Counted from the stretch's first letter, positions 7,429 to 16,664 are shown. The stretch: DNA of 31,006 nt from JARRNO01 sp037384885 (GCA_037384885.1 JARRNO010000093.1:1-31006), one strand, 5' to 3'. Notes: generated by a model from the letters alone, not told the origin. Made by a program: numbers and translations.

Positions 7429-7941
7429 GTGAATCGAACTGAAAAACAAACGGTGATCGAATCCATTCAGTCCGTCATCCAGGAGAACGGCACGTTTTAC
7501 CTCGTGGATTACAAGGGGCTGAAGGTCAAAGACATCAGCGAGCTCAGGGATAAGGTCCGCGGCTCGGAAGGTTCTCTCAGGGTGGTCAAGAACACGCTCC
7601 TGAGGCGGGCCTCCGAAGGCACCATTCTGTCCGATGCTTCGCAGTGGATGGAAGGCCCGACGGCGCTCGCCTGGTCCAAGGACGACCCGGTGCAGCTGGC
7701 CAAGGTCCTCATGGATTTCGCCAAGACCAATCCCCATCTTCAGGTGAAGGGCGGAATCGTCGAAGGCCAGGCGCTCGACGCACCGTCCGTGGAAGCGCTT
7801 TCGAAACTACCGTCGATGCCGGAACTCCAGGCCAAGATCATCGGCCTGCTCCAGGCTCCGGCGGTCAAGCTGGTGAACGTGCTGCAGGCGTCCGCGCGCG
7901 ACATGGTGGGCGTGCTGTCTCAGCGTGCAAAACAGGAATAA
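7429..7941 (+). CDS. rplJ: 50S ribosomal protein L10
   Basis: A 170-residue protein that anchors L7/L12 dimers to the ribosome. Family features are seen: NRTEKQTVIESI at the start, LVDYKGLKVKDISELR, RVVKNTLLRRA, and a C-terminal helix (about 130-170) for L12 binding. The start is GTG, supported by the purine-rich GGAGGGAGGAG just before it. The gap to rplA is only 16 bases, so the long L10 leader known from E. coli is not present here. Confidence 0.96.
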   Translation: MNRTEKQTVIESIQSVIQENGTFYLVDYKGLKVKDISELRDKVRGSEGSLRVVKNTLLRRASEGTILSDASQWMEGPTALAWSKDDPVQLAKVLMDFAKTNPHLQVKGGIVEGQALDAPSVEALSKLPSMPELQAKIIGLLQAPAVKLVNVLQASARDMVGVLSQRAKQE

Positions 7942-7979
7942 ACGAAAAGGTACCGGTTGTTACCAAGGAGGACTAGATC

Positions 7980-8357
7980 ATGGCCGACCTGAACGCAATT
8001 GTGGATCAACTCAGCGAGCTCACCGTCATGGAAGCCGCGGAGCTCAGTAAGCTTCTCGAAGAAAAATGGGGTGTTTCCGCTGCCGCCGCAGCTCCTGTGA
8101 TGATGGCCGCTGGTCCGGCCGGCGGTGAGGCCCCCGCGGAAGAGAAGACCGAATTCGATGTCATCCTCAAATCTGTGGGTGATAAGAAAATCGAAGTGAT
8201 CAAGGCGGTCCGCGAAGTGACCAGCCTGGGCCTGAAGGAAGCGAAGGAACTCGTCGAAAGCGCTCCCAAGGCCATTAAGGAAGCGGTGTCCAAGGACGAA
8301 GCAGAAGAGATCAAGAAGAAATTCGAAGAAAAGGGCGCGTCTGTCGAAATTAAATAG
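7980..8357 (+). CDS. rplL: 50S ribosomal protein L7/L12
   Basis: A 125-residue stalk protein that recruits translation GTPases. It has the N-terminal dimerisation helices (about 1-32), an Ala/Gly/Pro-rich hinge (about 34-52) and the C-terminal globular domain with EFDVILKSVGDKKIEVIK and LGLKEAKELVE. Length and sequence are normal. The ribosome site AAGGAG is at 7965-7970. It is followed by a hairpin before rpoB, so its higher expression relative to rpoB may be set there. Confidence 0.97.
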   Translation: MADLNAIVDQLSELTVMEAAELSKLLEEKWGVSAAAAAPVMMAAGPAGGEAPAEEKTEFDVILKSVGDKKIEVIKAVREVTSLGLKEAKELVESAPKAIKEAVSKDEAEEIKKKFEEKGASVEIK

Positions 8358-8391
8358 TCGGCTACCCGCGACCCCAAAGTCGGATTTTTCT

Positions 8392-8432
8392 GGGCGGGGC
8401 GCCTTCGGGCGGACCCTGCCCGTGTGCTTTTT
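8392..8432 (+). terminator. Attenuator-like hairpin between rplL and rpoB
   Basis: GGGC, G and GGG (8392-8399), then CGCC with loop TTCG and GGCG (8400-8411), fold onto CCC, T and GCCC (8414-8421), with a two-base GA bulge and one G-T pair. A TTTTT run follows at 8428-8432 after a six-base spacer. E. coli has a partial terminator at the same place to lower rpoBC expression relative to rplJL; here that role is inferred from structure and position. Confidence 0.65.
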
Positions 8433-8463
8433 CTGTTGAGCCGGTTCGTGAGGAGAACGCCCG

Positions 8464-11400
8464 ATGCCAAATACCATCGATATCGGGACACGTGAGCGCC
8501 GGGAATTTTCCCGTATCAACAGCACCATCCCCATCCCCAACCTCCTGGAGATCCAGCGGGAGTCCTACAGGCGCTTCCTCCAGATGGAGCTTCTTCCCGA
8601 GGAACGCGAGATCGTGGGACTTCAGGAAGCCTTTTCTTCCGTCTTCCCCATCCAGGACTTCCGGGGGGAGTGCTCCCTCCAGTTTGTCGACTATACCCTG
8701 GGGGATTGGGAATGCCGGTGCGGGTTTCTGAAGGGGCTCGAACATCTGAGGCAGACCTGCAGTCACTGCAAGGGTCGAATTATCGTGACCAACACGCACG
8801 CGCACGAGGTCCAGTGCCAGCACTGCGGCCAGTTCAGCCCGCTGCAGGTTCCACGCTGCCCCCACTGCGACGACAACGTCAGTCTTCGTGTCCATTCAAG
8901 CGTCAGTGAATGCCAGGAGCGGGGCATGACCTTCGGCGTCCCCCTGAAGATCAGGGTGCGGCTGGAGGTTTACCAGAAGGACGCCTCCGGCACGCCGTCG
9001 GTCCTCGACATCAAGGAAGAGGAAGTATTTTTCGGCAATATGCCTCTGATGACCGAGAAGGGGACCTTTATCATCAACGGCACGGAGCGGGCGGTTGTGA
9101 GCCAGCTCCACCGTTCGCCGGGCGTCTTTTTCCAGGCCAATGAAAACCGGACGGAATACGTGGCCAAAATCATCCCGGCGCGCGGCTCGTGGGTTGAGCT
9201 CGAGCTCGATTCGAAAGAAATCCTGCATGTGAGGATTGACCGGAAGCGCCGCTTTCCCGCCACAGTTTTTCTGAGGGCACTCGGGCTCGGCGATGCGCCG
9301 ACCCTGCTGAAGCGCTTCTATCCCGTCGACAAGTTCTTCTTGGAAGACGGTGTCATCCGGATGGCGGTTTCGGACCGGATGAAAGGCCTTGTCAGCGCGG
9401 AAACCGTCAAGAAGGGCGGCGAAACGCTGGTGGAAGAAAACCGGAAGATCCGCCGCAGCCAGATCCAGAAGCTCCAGAAGGCCGGCGTGAAATCCGTCAA
9501 GCTGGACACCGGCGAGCTGGCCGACGTGTTCGGTTACCAGGATGTGGCGGACCAGGAAACGGGCGAAATCCTCGCCGAAGCGGGCCAGCCTGTCCAGGTG
9601 GAGCGCTTTTTCGAACTCGCGCGGGCCGGCGTCAAGGAAATCGAAGTCATCCTGCCCAAGCAGACGGACATAGGGACCGCCCTGCTTGAGACCGTGTCGC
9701 GCGATGTCTGCAAAACCCAGGAAGAAGCCTATCTCGACTTCTTCAGAAAAGTCCGCCCCGGCGATCCGGTGACCCCTGAAGGCGCGAAAAACTTTTTCAA
9801 CCTCATGTTTTTCGACGGCAAACGCTATGACTTTTCCCAGGTGGGCGCCCTCAAGCTTCTCACCAAGCTGCATTGGGAAGCCTACCGCGACCTCAAGGAA
9901 GATTCGAAGAAGCTCGAAGAAGAGCTGGAGCGACGCCGGGTCCTGACGCTCGAAGACTACTGCGAACTCGTGGAGTACCTCCTCAAGCTCAAGCAGAACA
10001 TCGGCACCCTTGACGACATCGACCACCTTGGAAACCGTCGCGTACGGTGCGTGGGCGAACTCCTGGAGAACCAGATCCGCATCGGGCTGGCGAGAATGGA
10101 GCGGGCCACCAAGGAAAAGATGAGCGTCTACCACAACCTGAGCACGGCCATGCCGCGCGATCTTCTGAACGCGAAACCCGTGGTGGCCTCCATCCTGGAA
10201 TTCTTTGGTTCCAGCCAGCTCAGCCAGTTCATGGACCAGACCAACCCGCTTTCGGAGATCACGCACAAGCGCCGTCTTTCCGCGTTGGGACCGGGCGGCC
10301 TCAGCCGCGAACGGGCCGGGTTCGAAGTGCGCGACGTCCACACGAGCCACTACGGGCGGCTCTGCCCCATCGAGACGCCGGAAGGTCCGAACATCGGCCT
10401 CATTTCGTCGCTCTCCACCTACGCCCGGATCAATAAGTACGGCTTTATCGAGAGCCCCTACAAGAAGGTGGAGGACGGCCGTGTCCTGAATCACTACAAG
10501 ATCACCTTCCCCGGAGAAGGCAAGTTCAAAATGGGGCAGGTGGTCCTCGAGGAAGACCTCCAGGCCGAACAGGAGCGCTGCAAGAAGGCCAAGAAGAAGG
10601 CGCCCCAGGGTGTGGCGTACGCCTTTTACCTCACCGCCTGGGAAGAGGACCTTTACATCATCGCCCAGGCCAACGTGGAGCTGGACAAGAAGGGCCGCAT
10701 GGTCCATGACAAGGTCCAGGCCCGGAAGACCGGCGAATTCATCCTGGCCAACCGTGAGGACGTTCAGTTCATCGACGTCAGCCCCAAGCAGCTGGTTTCC
10801 ATCGCGGCGGCCCTGATCCCCTTCCTGGAACACGACGACGCCAACCGGGCCCTCATGGGTTCCAACATGCAGCGTCAGGCGGTTCCGTTGCTCCGCCCCG
10901 AGGCTCCTGTCGTGGGAACGGGCATGGAACTGGTCGTGGGGAAGGACTCCGAGTCCACCCTGGTCTGCCGGCGGGACGGCATCGTGGATGCAGTGGACGC
11001 CAACAGGATCATCGTCCGGGTCAGCGGCGGCGAAGGCCAGGAATCCTACGATTTCGGGGCCGACATCTACACGCTGACCAAGTCCCAGCGCAGCAACCAG
11101 AACACCTGCATCAATCAGAAGCCCATCGTCAATGCAGGGCAGAAAGTGAAGGCGGGGGACGTCTTGGCGGACGGCCCCTGCACCGACGGCGGCGAGCTGG
11201 CCCTGGGCCGGAACGTCCTGGTCGCCTTCATGCCCTGGAACGGGTACAACTACGAAGACGCCATTCTCCTTTCCGAAAAGCTGGTCAAGGAGGACGTCTA
11301 CACGTCGATCCACATCGAAGAGCTGGAAATCCAGGCGCGGGACACGAAGCTCGGCAAGGAAGAAGTCACGCGCGACATTCCCAACATCAGCGAATCCTAC

Positions 11401-12795
11401 CTCAAAGACCTGGACGACAGCGGCATCATCCGGATCGGAGCGCACGTCAATCCGGGCGACATCCTGGTGGGCAAGGTGACCCCCAAGGGCGAAACGCAGA
11501 TGACGCCCGAAGAAAAACTTCTGCGGGCCATTTTCGGTGAAAAGTCGGCCGAGTACCGGGATGCGTCGCTCCGGTGTCCGCCCGGCATTTCCGGCGTCGT
11601 CGTGGACGTGAAGATCTTCACCCGTAAGGGCGAGGAAAAGGACGCGCGAACCCGGTCCATCGAAGAGGAGTATATCGCGGGGCTTCAGAAGAACCTGAAG
11701 GACCAGATCCGGATCCTCCGGGAGGAAAACCGGAAGAAAATCCAGGACCTTCTGGAAGGCACCACCTCCAGCGCCCCCCTCTACGACGACCTGACGGGCA
11801 AAGAACTCGTGGGCAAGGGCGTCAAGTTGACCGCGAAAATGCTGTCCAAGCTCCGCGCGGACATGCTGCCCAAGATTCACATCCAGGCGAAGTTCAAAGA
11901 GGCCATCGAGCGGATCCAGGAGATCGAGGAACGCACGCGCCGGCGCATCGAACTCCTCGAACAGGAGTTCCAGGAAAAGATCGCCAACCTCGAGCGGGGC
12001 GACGAGTTGCTGCCGGGCGTCATCAAGATGGTCAAGGTCTACGTGGCCATCAAGCGGAAGATCCAGGTGGGCGACAAGATGGCCGGCCGGCACGGCAACA
12101 AGGGCGTGGTGAGCCGGATTCTTCCTGAAGAGGACATGCCCTTCATGCCCGACGGTACACCCGTGCAAATCGTTTTGAATCCTCTGGGCGTTCCCAGCCG
12201 GATGAACGTGGGCCAGATTCTGGAAACCCACCTTGGCTGGGCGGCGCGCGCCCTCGGTTTCTGGGTGGCGAGCCCCGTTTTCGACGGCGCGACGGAGGGA
12301 GACATCAAGTCCCTGTTGGGAAGCGCGAACCTTCCAGAGGACGGAAAGATCCACCTCAGGGACGGCCGTTCGGGAACCCCGATGCACCAGCGGGTGACCG
12401 TCGGCCAGATCTACATGCTGAAACTGGCGCACCTCGTCGAAGACAAGATCCACGCGCGCTCCATCGGCCCCTACAGCCTGATCACGCAGCAGCCCCTGGG
12501 CGGCAAGGCCCAGTTCGGCGGCCAGCGGTTCGGCGAAATGGAGGTCTGGGCGCTGGAAGCGTACGGCGCGGCCAATATCCTCCAGGAAATTCTTACCGTA
12601 AAATCCGATGACGTCTACGGGCGGACGAAGATGTACGAAAGCATTGTCAAGGGCCAGTATCCGGAGGATCCCGGCGTTCCGGAATCCTTCAACGTTCTTG
12701 TCAAGGAACTGCAGGGCCTGGGTATCGACGTGCAGTTGATCGAAGCCGAAGCGGCCGCGGAAGCCGCAGAGGAAACGTCGTCCACGAACGCCTGA
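8464..12795 (+). CDS. rpoB: DNA-directed RNA polymerase subunit beta, with cysteine-rich insert
   Basis: The 1443-residue catalytic beta subunit, full length and uninterrupted. Core motifs are intact: the rifampicin region SQLSQFMDQTNPLSEITHK ... RLSALGPGG and PIETPEGPNIGLI, then SNMQRQAVP, MPWNGYNYEDA, KVTPKGET, GDKMAGRHGNKG and PLGGKAQFGGQRFGEME. The rifampicin-pocket residues match sensitive E. coli. Two parts are unusual. Between FVDYTLG and SECQERG (residues about 82-147) an extra stretch of about 65 residues holds C84, C86, C99, C102, C118, C121, C132 and C135, which looks like a two-zinc module. Near nucleotides 10500-10640 there is a Lys-rich insert of about 40 residues. The ribosome site is GAGGAG. 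rpoC follows after 19 bases. Confidence 0.98.
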   Translation: MPNTIDIGTRERREFSRINSTIPIPNLLEIQRESYRRFLQMELLPEEREIVGLQEAFSSVFPIQDFRGECSLQFVDYTLGDWECRCGFLKGLEHLRQTCSHCKGRIIVTNTHAHEVQCQHCGQFSPLQVPRCPHCDDNVSLRVHSSVSECQERGMTFGVPLKIRVRLEVYQKDASGTPSVLDIKEEEVFFGNMPLMTEKGTFIINGTERAVVSQLHRSPGVFFQANENRTEYVAKIIPARGSWVELELDSKEILHVRIDRKRRFPATVFLRALGLGDAPTLLKRFYPVDKFFLEDGVIRMAVSDRMKGLVSAETVKKGGETLVEENRKIRRSQIQKLQKAGVKSVKLDTGELADVFGYQDVADQETGEILAEAGQPVQVERFFELARAGVKEIEVILPKQTDIGTALLETVSRDVCKTQEEAYLDFFRKVRPGDPVTPEGAKNFFNLMFFDGKRYDFSQVGALKLLTKLHWEAYRDLKEDSKKLEEELERRRVLTLEDYCELVEYLLKLKQNIGTLDDIDHLGNRRVRCVGELLENQIRIGLARMERATKEKMSVYHNLSTAMPRDLLNAKPVVASILEFFGSSQLSQFMDQTNPLSEITHKRRLSALGPGGLSRERAGFEVRDVHTSHYGRLCPIETPEGPNIGLISSLSTYARINKYGFIESPYKKVEDGRVLNHYKITFPGEGKFKMGQVVLEEDLQAEQERCKKAKKKAPQGVAYAFYLTAWEEDLYIIAQANVELDKKGRMVHDKVQARKTGEFILANREDVQFIDVSPKQLVSIAAALIPFLEHDDANRALMGSNMQRQAVPLLRPEAPVVGTGMELVVGKDSESTLVCRRDGIVDAVDANRIIVRVSGGEGQESYDFGADIYTLTKSQRSNQNTCINQKPIVNAGQKVKAGDVLADGPCTDGGELALGRNVLVAFMPWNGYNYEDAILLSEKLVKEDVYTSIHIEELEIQARDTKLGKEEVTRDIPNISESYLKDLDDSGIIRIGAHVNPGDILVGKVTPKGETQMTPEEKLLRAIFGEKSAEYRDASLRCPPGISGVVVDVKIFTRKGEEKDARTRSIEEEYIAGLQKNLKDQIRILREENRKKIQDLLEGTTSSAPLYDDLTGKELVGKGVKLTAKMLSKLRADMLPKIHIQAKFKEAIERIQEIEERTRRRIELLEQEFQEKIANLERGDELLPGVIKMVKVYVAIKRKIQVGDKMAGRHGNKGVVSRILPEEDMPFMPDGTPVQIVLNPLGVPSRMNVGQILETHLGWAARALGFWVASPVFDGATEGDIKSLLGSANLPEDGKIHLRDGRSGTPMHQRVTVGQIYMLKLAHLVEDKIHARSIGPYSLITQQPLGGKAQFGGQRFGEMEVWALEAYGAANILQEILTVKSDDVYGRTKMYESIVKGQYPEDPGVPESFNVLVKELQGLGIDVQLIEAEAAAEAAEETSSTNA

Positions 12796-12814
12796 CGTCA
12801 CAGGGGGTGGTACC

Positions 12815-14434
12815 TTGAGACGAGCCACTTATTTGGAAAAAACGCGCAGCATCAACAAGATCAGTGCCATTCAACTCAAGCTCGCTTCCCCGGAGCAGGT
12901 GAGGGCCTGGTCTCACGGCGAAGTGACCAAGCCGGAGACGATCAACTACCGCACCTTCAAGCCGGAGCGGGACGGTCTCTTCTGTGCGCGGATCTTCGGC
13001 CCGGTCAACGACTGGGAGTGCCTGTGCGGCAAGTACAAGCGCATGAAGTACCGCGGCATTACCTGCGAGAAATGCGGCGTCGAGGTGATCCAGTCGAAGG
13101 TCCGGCGCGAGCGCATGGGCCATATCGAACTGGTGGCCCCCGTGAGCCACATCTGGTTCCTGAAGGGTACGCCCTCCAGGATTGCGTTGATCCTCGGCAT
13201 GAAGATCAAGGACGTGGAAGCGGTCAATTATTACGAGCAGTGGGTGGTGACCGACCCCAAGCTTCTCGCGGTGGACGTGGACGAGGTCAAGGACGCCTAC
13301 CTCAAGGCGCATCCCAACGATTCGCCGCAGGAGCGGAACCGAATCCTCCACAACATCGAGGACGCAGTCTGGAAATACGAGGAAGCGACGGTGGGCGCGG
13401 AGGCCGACACGGCCAAGGCTTACGACCAGCTCCTCAAACACGCCGAAAACTCCCTTGTCTACAACGAGGAGCTGATCGGCGACACCATGCTCCGCTACAA
13501 GGCCTTGTTATACGACAAGACCCTCGAAGCCTTCCGCATGGTCTACGGACAGGATTCCTTCGGCTACGGCATCGGCGCCAAGGGCGTGCAGGACCTGCTG
13601 AAGCAGTTCTCTGAACCCTGCCAGTGCGCGTCCTGCCAGGCCGCCAAGGGGGCGCGGCTTTCCGTGATCGAATGCCAGCGGAACTTGCTGAGGTCCTACG
13701 TCAAGACGCTGAGCAACAACCAGAAGCGGGCCAACCTGAATAAGCGGCTCAAGGTCATGGAATCCTTCATCAAGAGCGGCAACCGGCCGGAATGGATGGT
13801 TCTCGATGTGCTGCCCGTCATTCCGCCCGAGCTGCGGCCCCTCGTCCCCCTGGACGGCGGCCGCTTCGCCACGAGCGACCTCAATGATCTCTACCGGCGC
13901 GTCATCAACCGCAACAACCGGCTGAAGAAACTGATGGAAATGCGCGCCCCCGAGGTGATCGTGCGCAACGAAAAGCGCATGCTCCAGGAGGCGGTGGACG
14001 CCCTCTTCGACAACGGGCGCCGCGGCCGCGTTCTCAAGGGCACCAACAACCGGCCTCTGAAGTCTCTGTCCGATACGCTCAAGGGCAAGCAGGGACGTTT
14101 CCGTCAGAACCTTCTGGGCAAGCGCGTGGACTACTCCGGACGGTCCGTCATCGTGGTGGGGCCGGACCTGAAGCTGAACCAGTGCGGCCAAGGAGATGGT
14201 GGAGGAAGGCCGCCCCGAAGTGTACGATGTGCTGGAAGAGGTGATCCAGCGCCACCCGGTGCTTCTCAACCGCGCCCCGACGCTGCACCGCCTCGGCATC
14301 CAGGCTTTCGAGCCGATTCTGGTGGAAGGCAAGGCGATCAAACTTCACCCCCTGGTGTGTACCGCGTTCAACGCCGACTTCGACGGGGACCAGATGGCCG
14401 TGCACGTCCCGCTTTCGCCGGCCTCCCAGCTTGA
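12815..14434 (+). CDS. rpoC: RNA polymerase subunit beta', N-terminal fragment (rpoC part 1)
   Basis: The start is most likely TTG at 12815, after a GGGGGTGG ribosome site; no ATG or GTG in frame is better. It contains the N-terminal zinc site (C69, C71, C84, C87), KPERDGLFC, RPLVPLDGGRFATSDLNDLYRR, the GKQGRFRQNLLGKRVDYSGRS clamp segment and GPDLKLNQCG. Between residues about 148 and 290 it is about 90 residues longer than E. coli beta', with a cluster C269, C271, C274 and C287. Homology to beta' stops at 14186; the next conserved residue (AKEMVEEG) is in another frame. About 29 residues that in E. coli run from LPKKMALELF to TTIKA are missing there. The residues after 14188 in this frame are nonsense to the stop at 14434. 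Confidence 0.93.
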   Translation: MRRATYLEKTRSINKISAIQLKLASPEQVRAWSHGEVTKPETINYRTFKPERDGLFCARIFGPVNDWECLCGKYKRMKYRGITCEKCGVEVIQSKVRRERMGHIELVAPVSHIWFLKGTPSRIALILGMKIKDVEAVNYYEQWVVTDPKLLAVDVDEVKDAYLKAHPNDSPQERNRILHNIEDAVWKYEEATVGAEADTAKAYDQLLKHAENSLVYNEELIGDTMLRYKALLYDKTLEAFRMVYGQDSFGYGIGAKGVQDLLKQFSEPCQCASCQAAKGARLSVIECQRNLLRSYVKTLSNNQKRANLNKRLKVMESFIKSGNRPEWMVLDVLPVIPPELRPLVPLDGGRFATSDLNDLYRRVINRNNRLKKLMEMRAPEVIVRNEKRMLQEAVDALFDNGRRGRVLKGTNNRPLKSLSDTLKGKQGRFRQNLLGKRVDYSGRSVIVVGPDLKLNQCGQGDGGGRPPRSVRCAGRGDPAPPGASQPRPDAAPPRHPGFRADSGGRQGDQTSPPGVYRVQRRLRRGPDGRARPAFAGLPA

Positions 14435-16664
14435 AGCCTCCGTGCTCATGCTGTCCACCAACAACCTGCTTTATCCGGCCAACGGGTCTCCGATTATCGT
14501 CCCCACGCAGGACATGGTTCTTGGGGTGTACTACCTGACGCATATCCTGAAGAAGAGCCGGGGCACCGGGCAGATCTATGGATCGCCCGAAGAGGTTCTG
14601 CTCGCCCTGGACAACGGCTGGGTGGACCTCCACGCTGCCATCAAGCTTCGCTTTACCGGCGACCTTATCGACCTGACCAAGGTGATGGACGACCAGGATG
14701 TGATTCACACCCCCATGACGCATCTCGAGCACAAGCTCCTGGAAACCACGGTGGGCCGGGTGGTCTTCAACTCCGTCCTCCCCAAGGAGATGCCCTACAT
14801 CAACGGCGTGCTCAAAAAGGGCGGGCTCAGAGATCTACTGAGCTACGTTTTCTACCATCACGGCCGCGAAACGCTTTCCCGCACGGCGGACGCCGTGAAG
14901 GCGCTCGGGTTCCAGTACGCGACGCGAGCGGGCGTGTCCTTCGGCATGGAAGATATGCAGGTGCCCGAAGAGAAAGCCAAGCTGGTAGGCGCGGCCGCCA
15001 AGCAGGTGGAGAAAGTCGAACAGCAGTATCGCGACGGCGCCATCACCAACCGGGAGCGCTACAACAAGGTGGTCGACATCTGGAACAGCGTGACCGACCA
15101 GGTGGCGGACGCCATGTTCAATCAGATGATGACCCAGGAAGCGACCGACGAGGGGTTCAACCCCATCTACATCATGGCGGACTCCGGCGCCCGGGGCAGC
15201 AAGCAGCAGATCCGGCAGCTCGCGGGCATGCGCGGCCTGATGGCCAAACCTTCGGGCGAAATCATCGAGCAGCCCATCACCGCAAACTTCCGTGAGGGCC
15301 TGAACGTTCTGCAGTATTTCATTTCCACCCACGGCGCACGCAAGGGCTTGGCGGATACCGCTCTCAAGACGGCGGACTCGGGTTACCTGACCCGCCGGCT
15401 CGTGGACGTGGCGCAGGATGTCATTGTCACAGAGGACGACTGCCACACGCTCGACGGCATCTTCATTTCACCGCTCATGGAAGGCGGACGCATTATCGAG
15501 CCCATCCGGGACCGGGTGGTGGGAAGGGTTGCTCTTGACGACATCAAAGACCCATACAGCGGCGACGTGCTCGTGCCCGCCAACGGAGAAATCACCGAAG
15601 AGCGCGCGCAGACGATCCAGGACGCCGGCATCGAGCGGGTCAAGATCCGTTCCGTGCTGACCTGCGAAACTTCCCGGGGCGTCTGCGCCAAGTGCTACGG
15701 CAGAAACCTGGCCAGCAGCGAGATGGTGGAACTGGGTGAGGCGACCGGCGTCATGGCGGCTCAGTCCATCGGCGAACCGGGTACCCAGCTCACCATGCGG
15801 ACCTTCCACATCGGCGGCACGGCGAGCAAGAAAGCCGTCGAAACCAGCCACACATCGCGAACGGCAGGAAAAGTCCGGCTGCAGAACATCAAGACCGTCC
15901 GGAATCCGAAGGGATTCGAAATCGTCATGACCAACGCCGGCTCGATCGTCATCGAAGACGACCAGGGCCGCGAGCGTGAGAAATACCCGCTGGTTTACGG
16001 CGCGCTGCTGAAGGTCAAGGAAGGGGAAAAGGTCAAGGCCAATACGGTGCTTGTCGAATGGGACCCCTACACCAATCCGATCCTGTCGGACGTGGAGGGC
16101 GAGGTCCACTTCAGAGACTTTGTCGACGGCGTGACCGTGGCCGAAGAGACGGACAACGTGACGGGCCTTTCCCAACGGGTTGTTATCGAGTCCAGGGATC
16201 CTTCCAAGGAGGCGCGCATCATCGTCCGCGAGGAAGGTAAGCGCACGGGCGGCCGTTCTTTCTCCCTGCCCTCCAACGCCCACATCATGGTGGAGGAAGG
16301 GCAGAAGGTCTTCCAGGGCAGCATTATCGCCAAGATGCCGAGAGAAACGTCGAAGACGAAGGACATCGTCGGCGGTCTTCCCCGCGTTGTCGAACTCTTC
16401 GAGGCAAGGCACCCGCGCAACCCCGCGGTCATTACCGAAATCGACGGCGAGATCCATTACGGTGAGATCGTGCGCGGCCAGCGGAAGATCTTCGTGGACA
16501 ACTCCCGTACCGGCGAGCGCAAGGAGTACATGATCCCCAAAGGTATCCACGTCACCGTTCTTGAAGGGGAACTGGTGCACGCCGGCGACGCGGCGAAGGG
16601 TCTGCCGACCCCCACGACATCCTCCGGGTTCTCGGCATTAAGGAACTGCAGAAATACCTCGTGA
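14196..16664 (+). CDS. rpoC: RNA polymerase subunit beta', central fragment (rpoC part 2)
   Basis: Continues rpoC in the next frame; real homology begins at 14187 (AKE before the Met at 14196, which is not a true start). It holds the catalytic magnesium motif NADFDGDQMAVH (about 14370-14405), STNNLLYPANG, the trigger-loop region with GSKQQIRQLAGMRGLM and RKGLADTALKTADSGYLTRRL, the second zinc site (CETSRGVCAKCYG), and GVMAAQSIGEPGTQLTMRTFH. Homology ends at about 16591 with LVHAGDA. The expected continuation EGSADPHDILRVLG is present one frame over, from 16595. Between the GD and the EG of this motif about 1 or 4 bases are missing compared with the family. The last residues, to the stop at 16664, are out of frame. 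Confidence 0.93.
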   Translation: MVEEGRPEVYDVLEEVIQRHPVLLNRAPTLHRLGIQAFEPILVEGKAIKLHPLVCTAFNADFDGDQMAVHVPLSPASQLEASVLMLSTNNLLYPANGSPIIVPTQDMVLGVYYLTHILKKSRGTGQIYGSPEEVLLALDNGWVDLHAAIKLRFTGDLIDLTKVMDDQDVIHTPMTHLEHKLLETTVGRVVFNSVLPKEMPYINGVLKKGGLRDLLSYVFYHHGRETLSRTADAVKALGFQYATRAGVSFGMEDMQVPEEKAKLVGAAAKQVEKVEQQYRDGAITNRERYNKVVDIWNSVTDQVADAMFNQMMTQEATDEGFNPIYIMADSGARGSKQQIRQLAGMRGLMAKPSGEIIEQPITANFREGLNVLQYFISTHGARKGLADTALKTADSGYLTRRLVDVAQDVIVTEDDCHTLDGIFISPLMEGGRIIEPIRDRVVGRVALDDIKDPYSGDVLVPANGEITEERAQTIQDAGIERVKIRSVLTCETSRGVCAKCYGRNLASSEMVELGEATGVMAAQSIGEPGTQLTMRTFHIGGTASKKAVETSHTSRTAGKVRLQNIKTVRNPKGFEIVMTNAGSIVIEDDQGREREKYPLVYGALLKVKEGEKVKANTVLVEWDPYTNPILSDVEGEVHFRDFVDGVTVAEETDNVTGLSQRVVIESRDPSKEARIIVREEGKRTGGRSFSLPSNAHIMVEEGQKVFQGSIIAKMPRETSKTKDIVGGLPRVVELFEARHPRNPAVITEIDGEIHYGEIVRGQRKIFVDNSRTGERKEYMIPKGIHVTVLEGELVHAGDAAKGLPTPTTSSGFSALRNCRNTS

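Noticed and set aside
10200..10420. Rifampicin-resistance mutation in RpoB
   Set aside because: The pocket residues corresponding to Q513, D516, S522, H526, R529 and S531 of E. coli are all unchanged.
8896..12828. 1310-codon open frame on the minus strand opposite rpoB
   Set aside because: It mirrors rpoB codon by codon, has no ribosome site or recognisable motif, and is explained by GC-rich codon usage on the other strand.
14183..14196. Programmed ribosomal frameshift or intron in rpoC
   Set aside because: Conserved residues are missing rather than interrupted, no slippery heptamer is visible, and there is no inserted sequence to splice or bypass.
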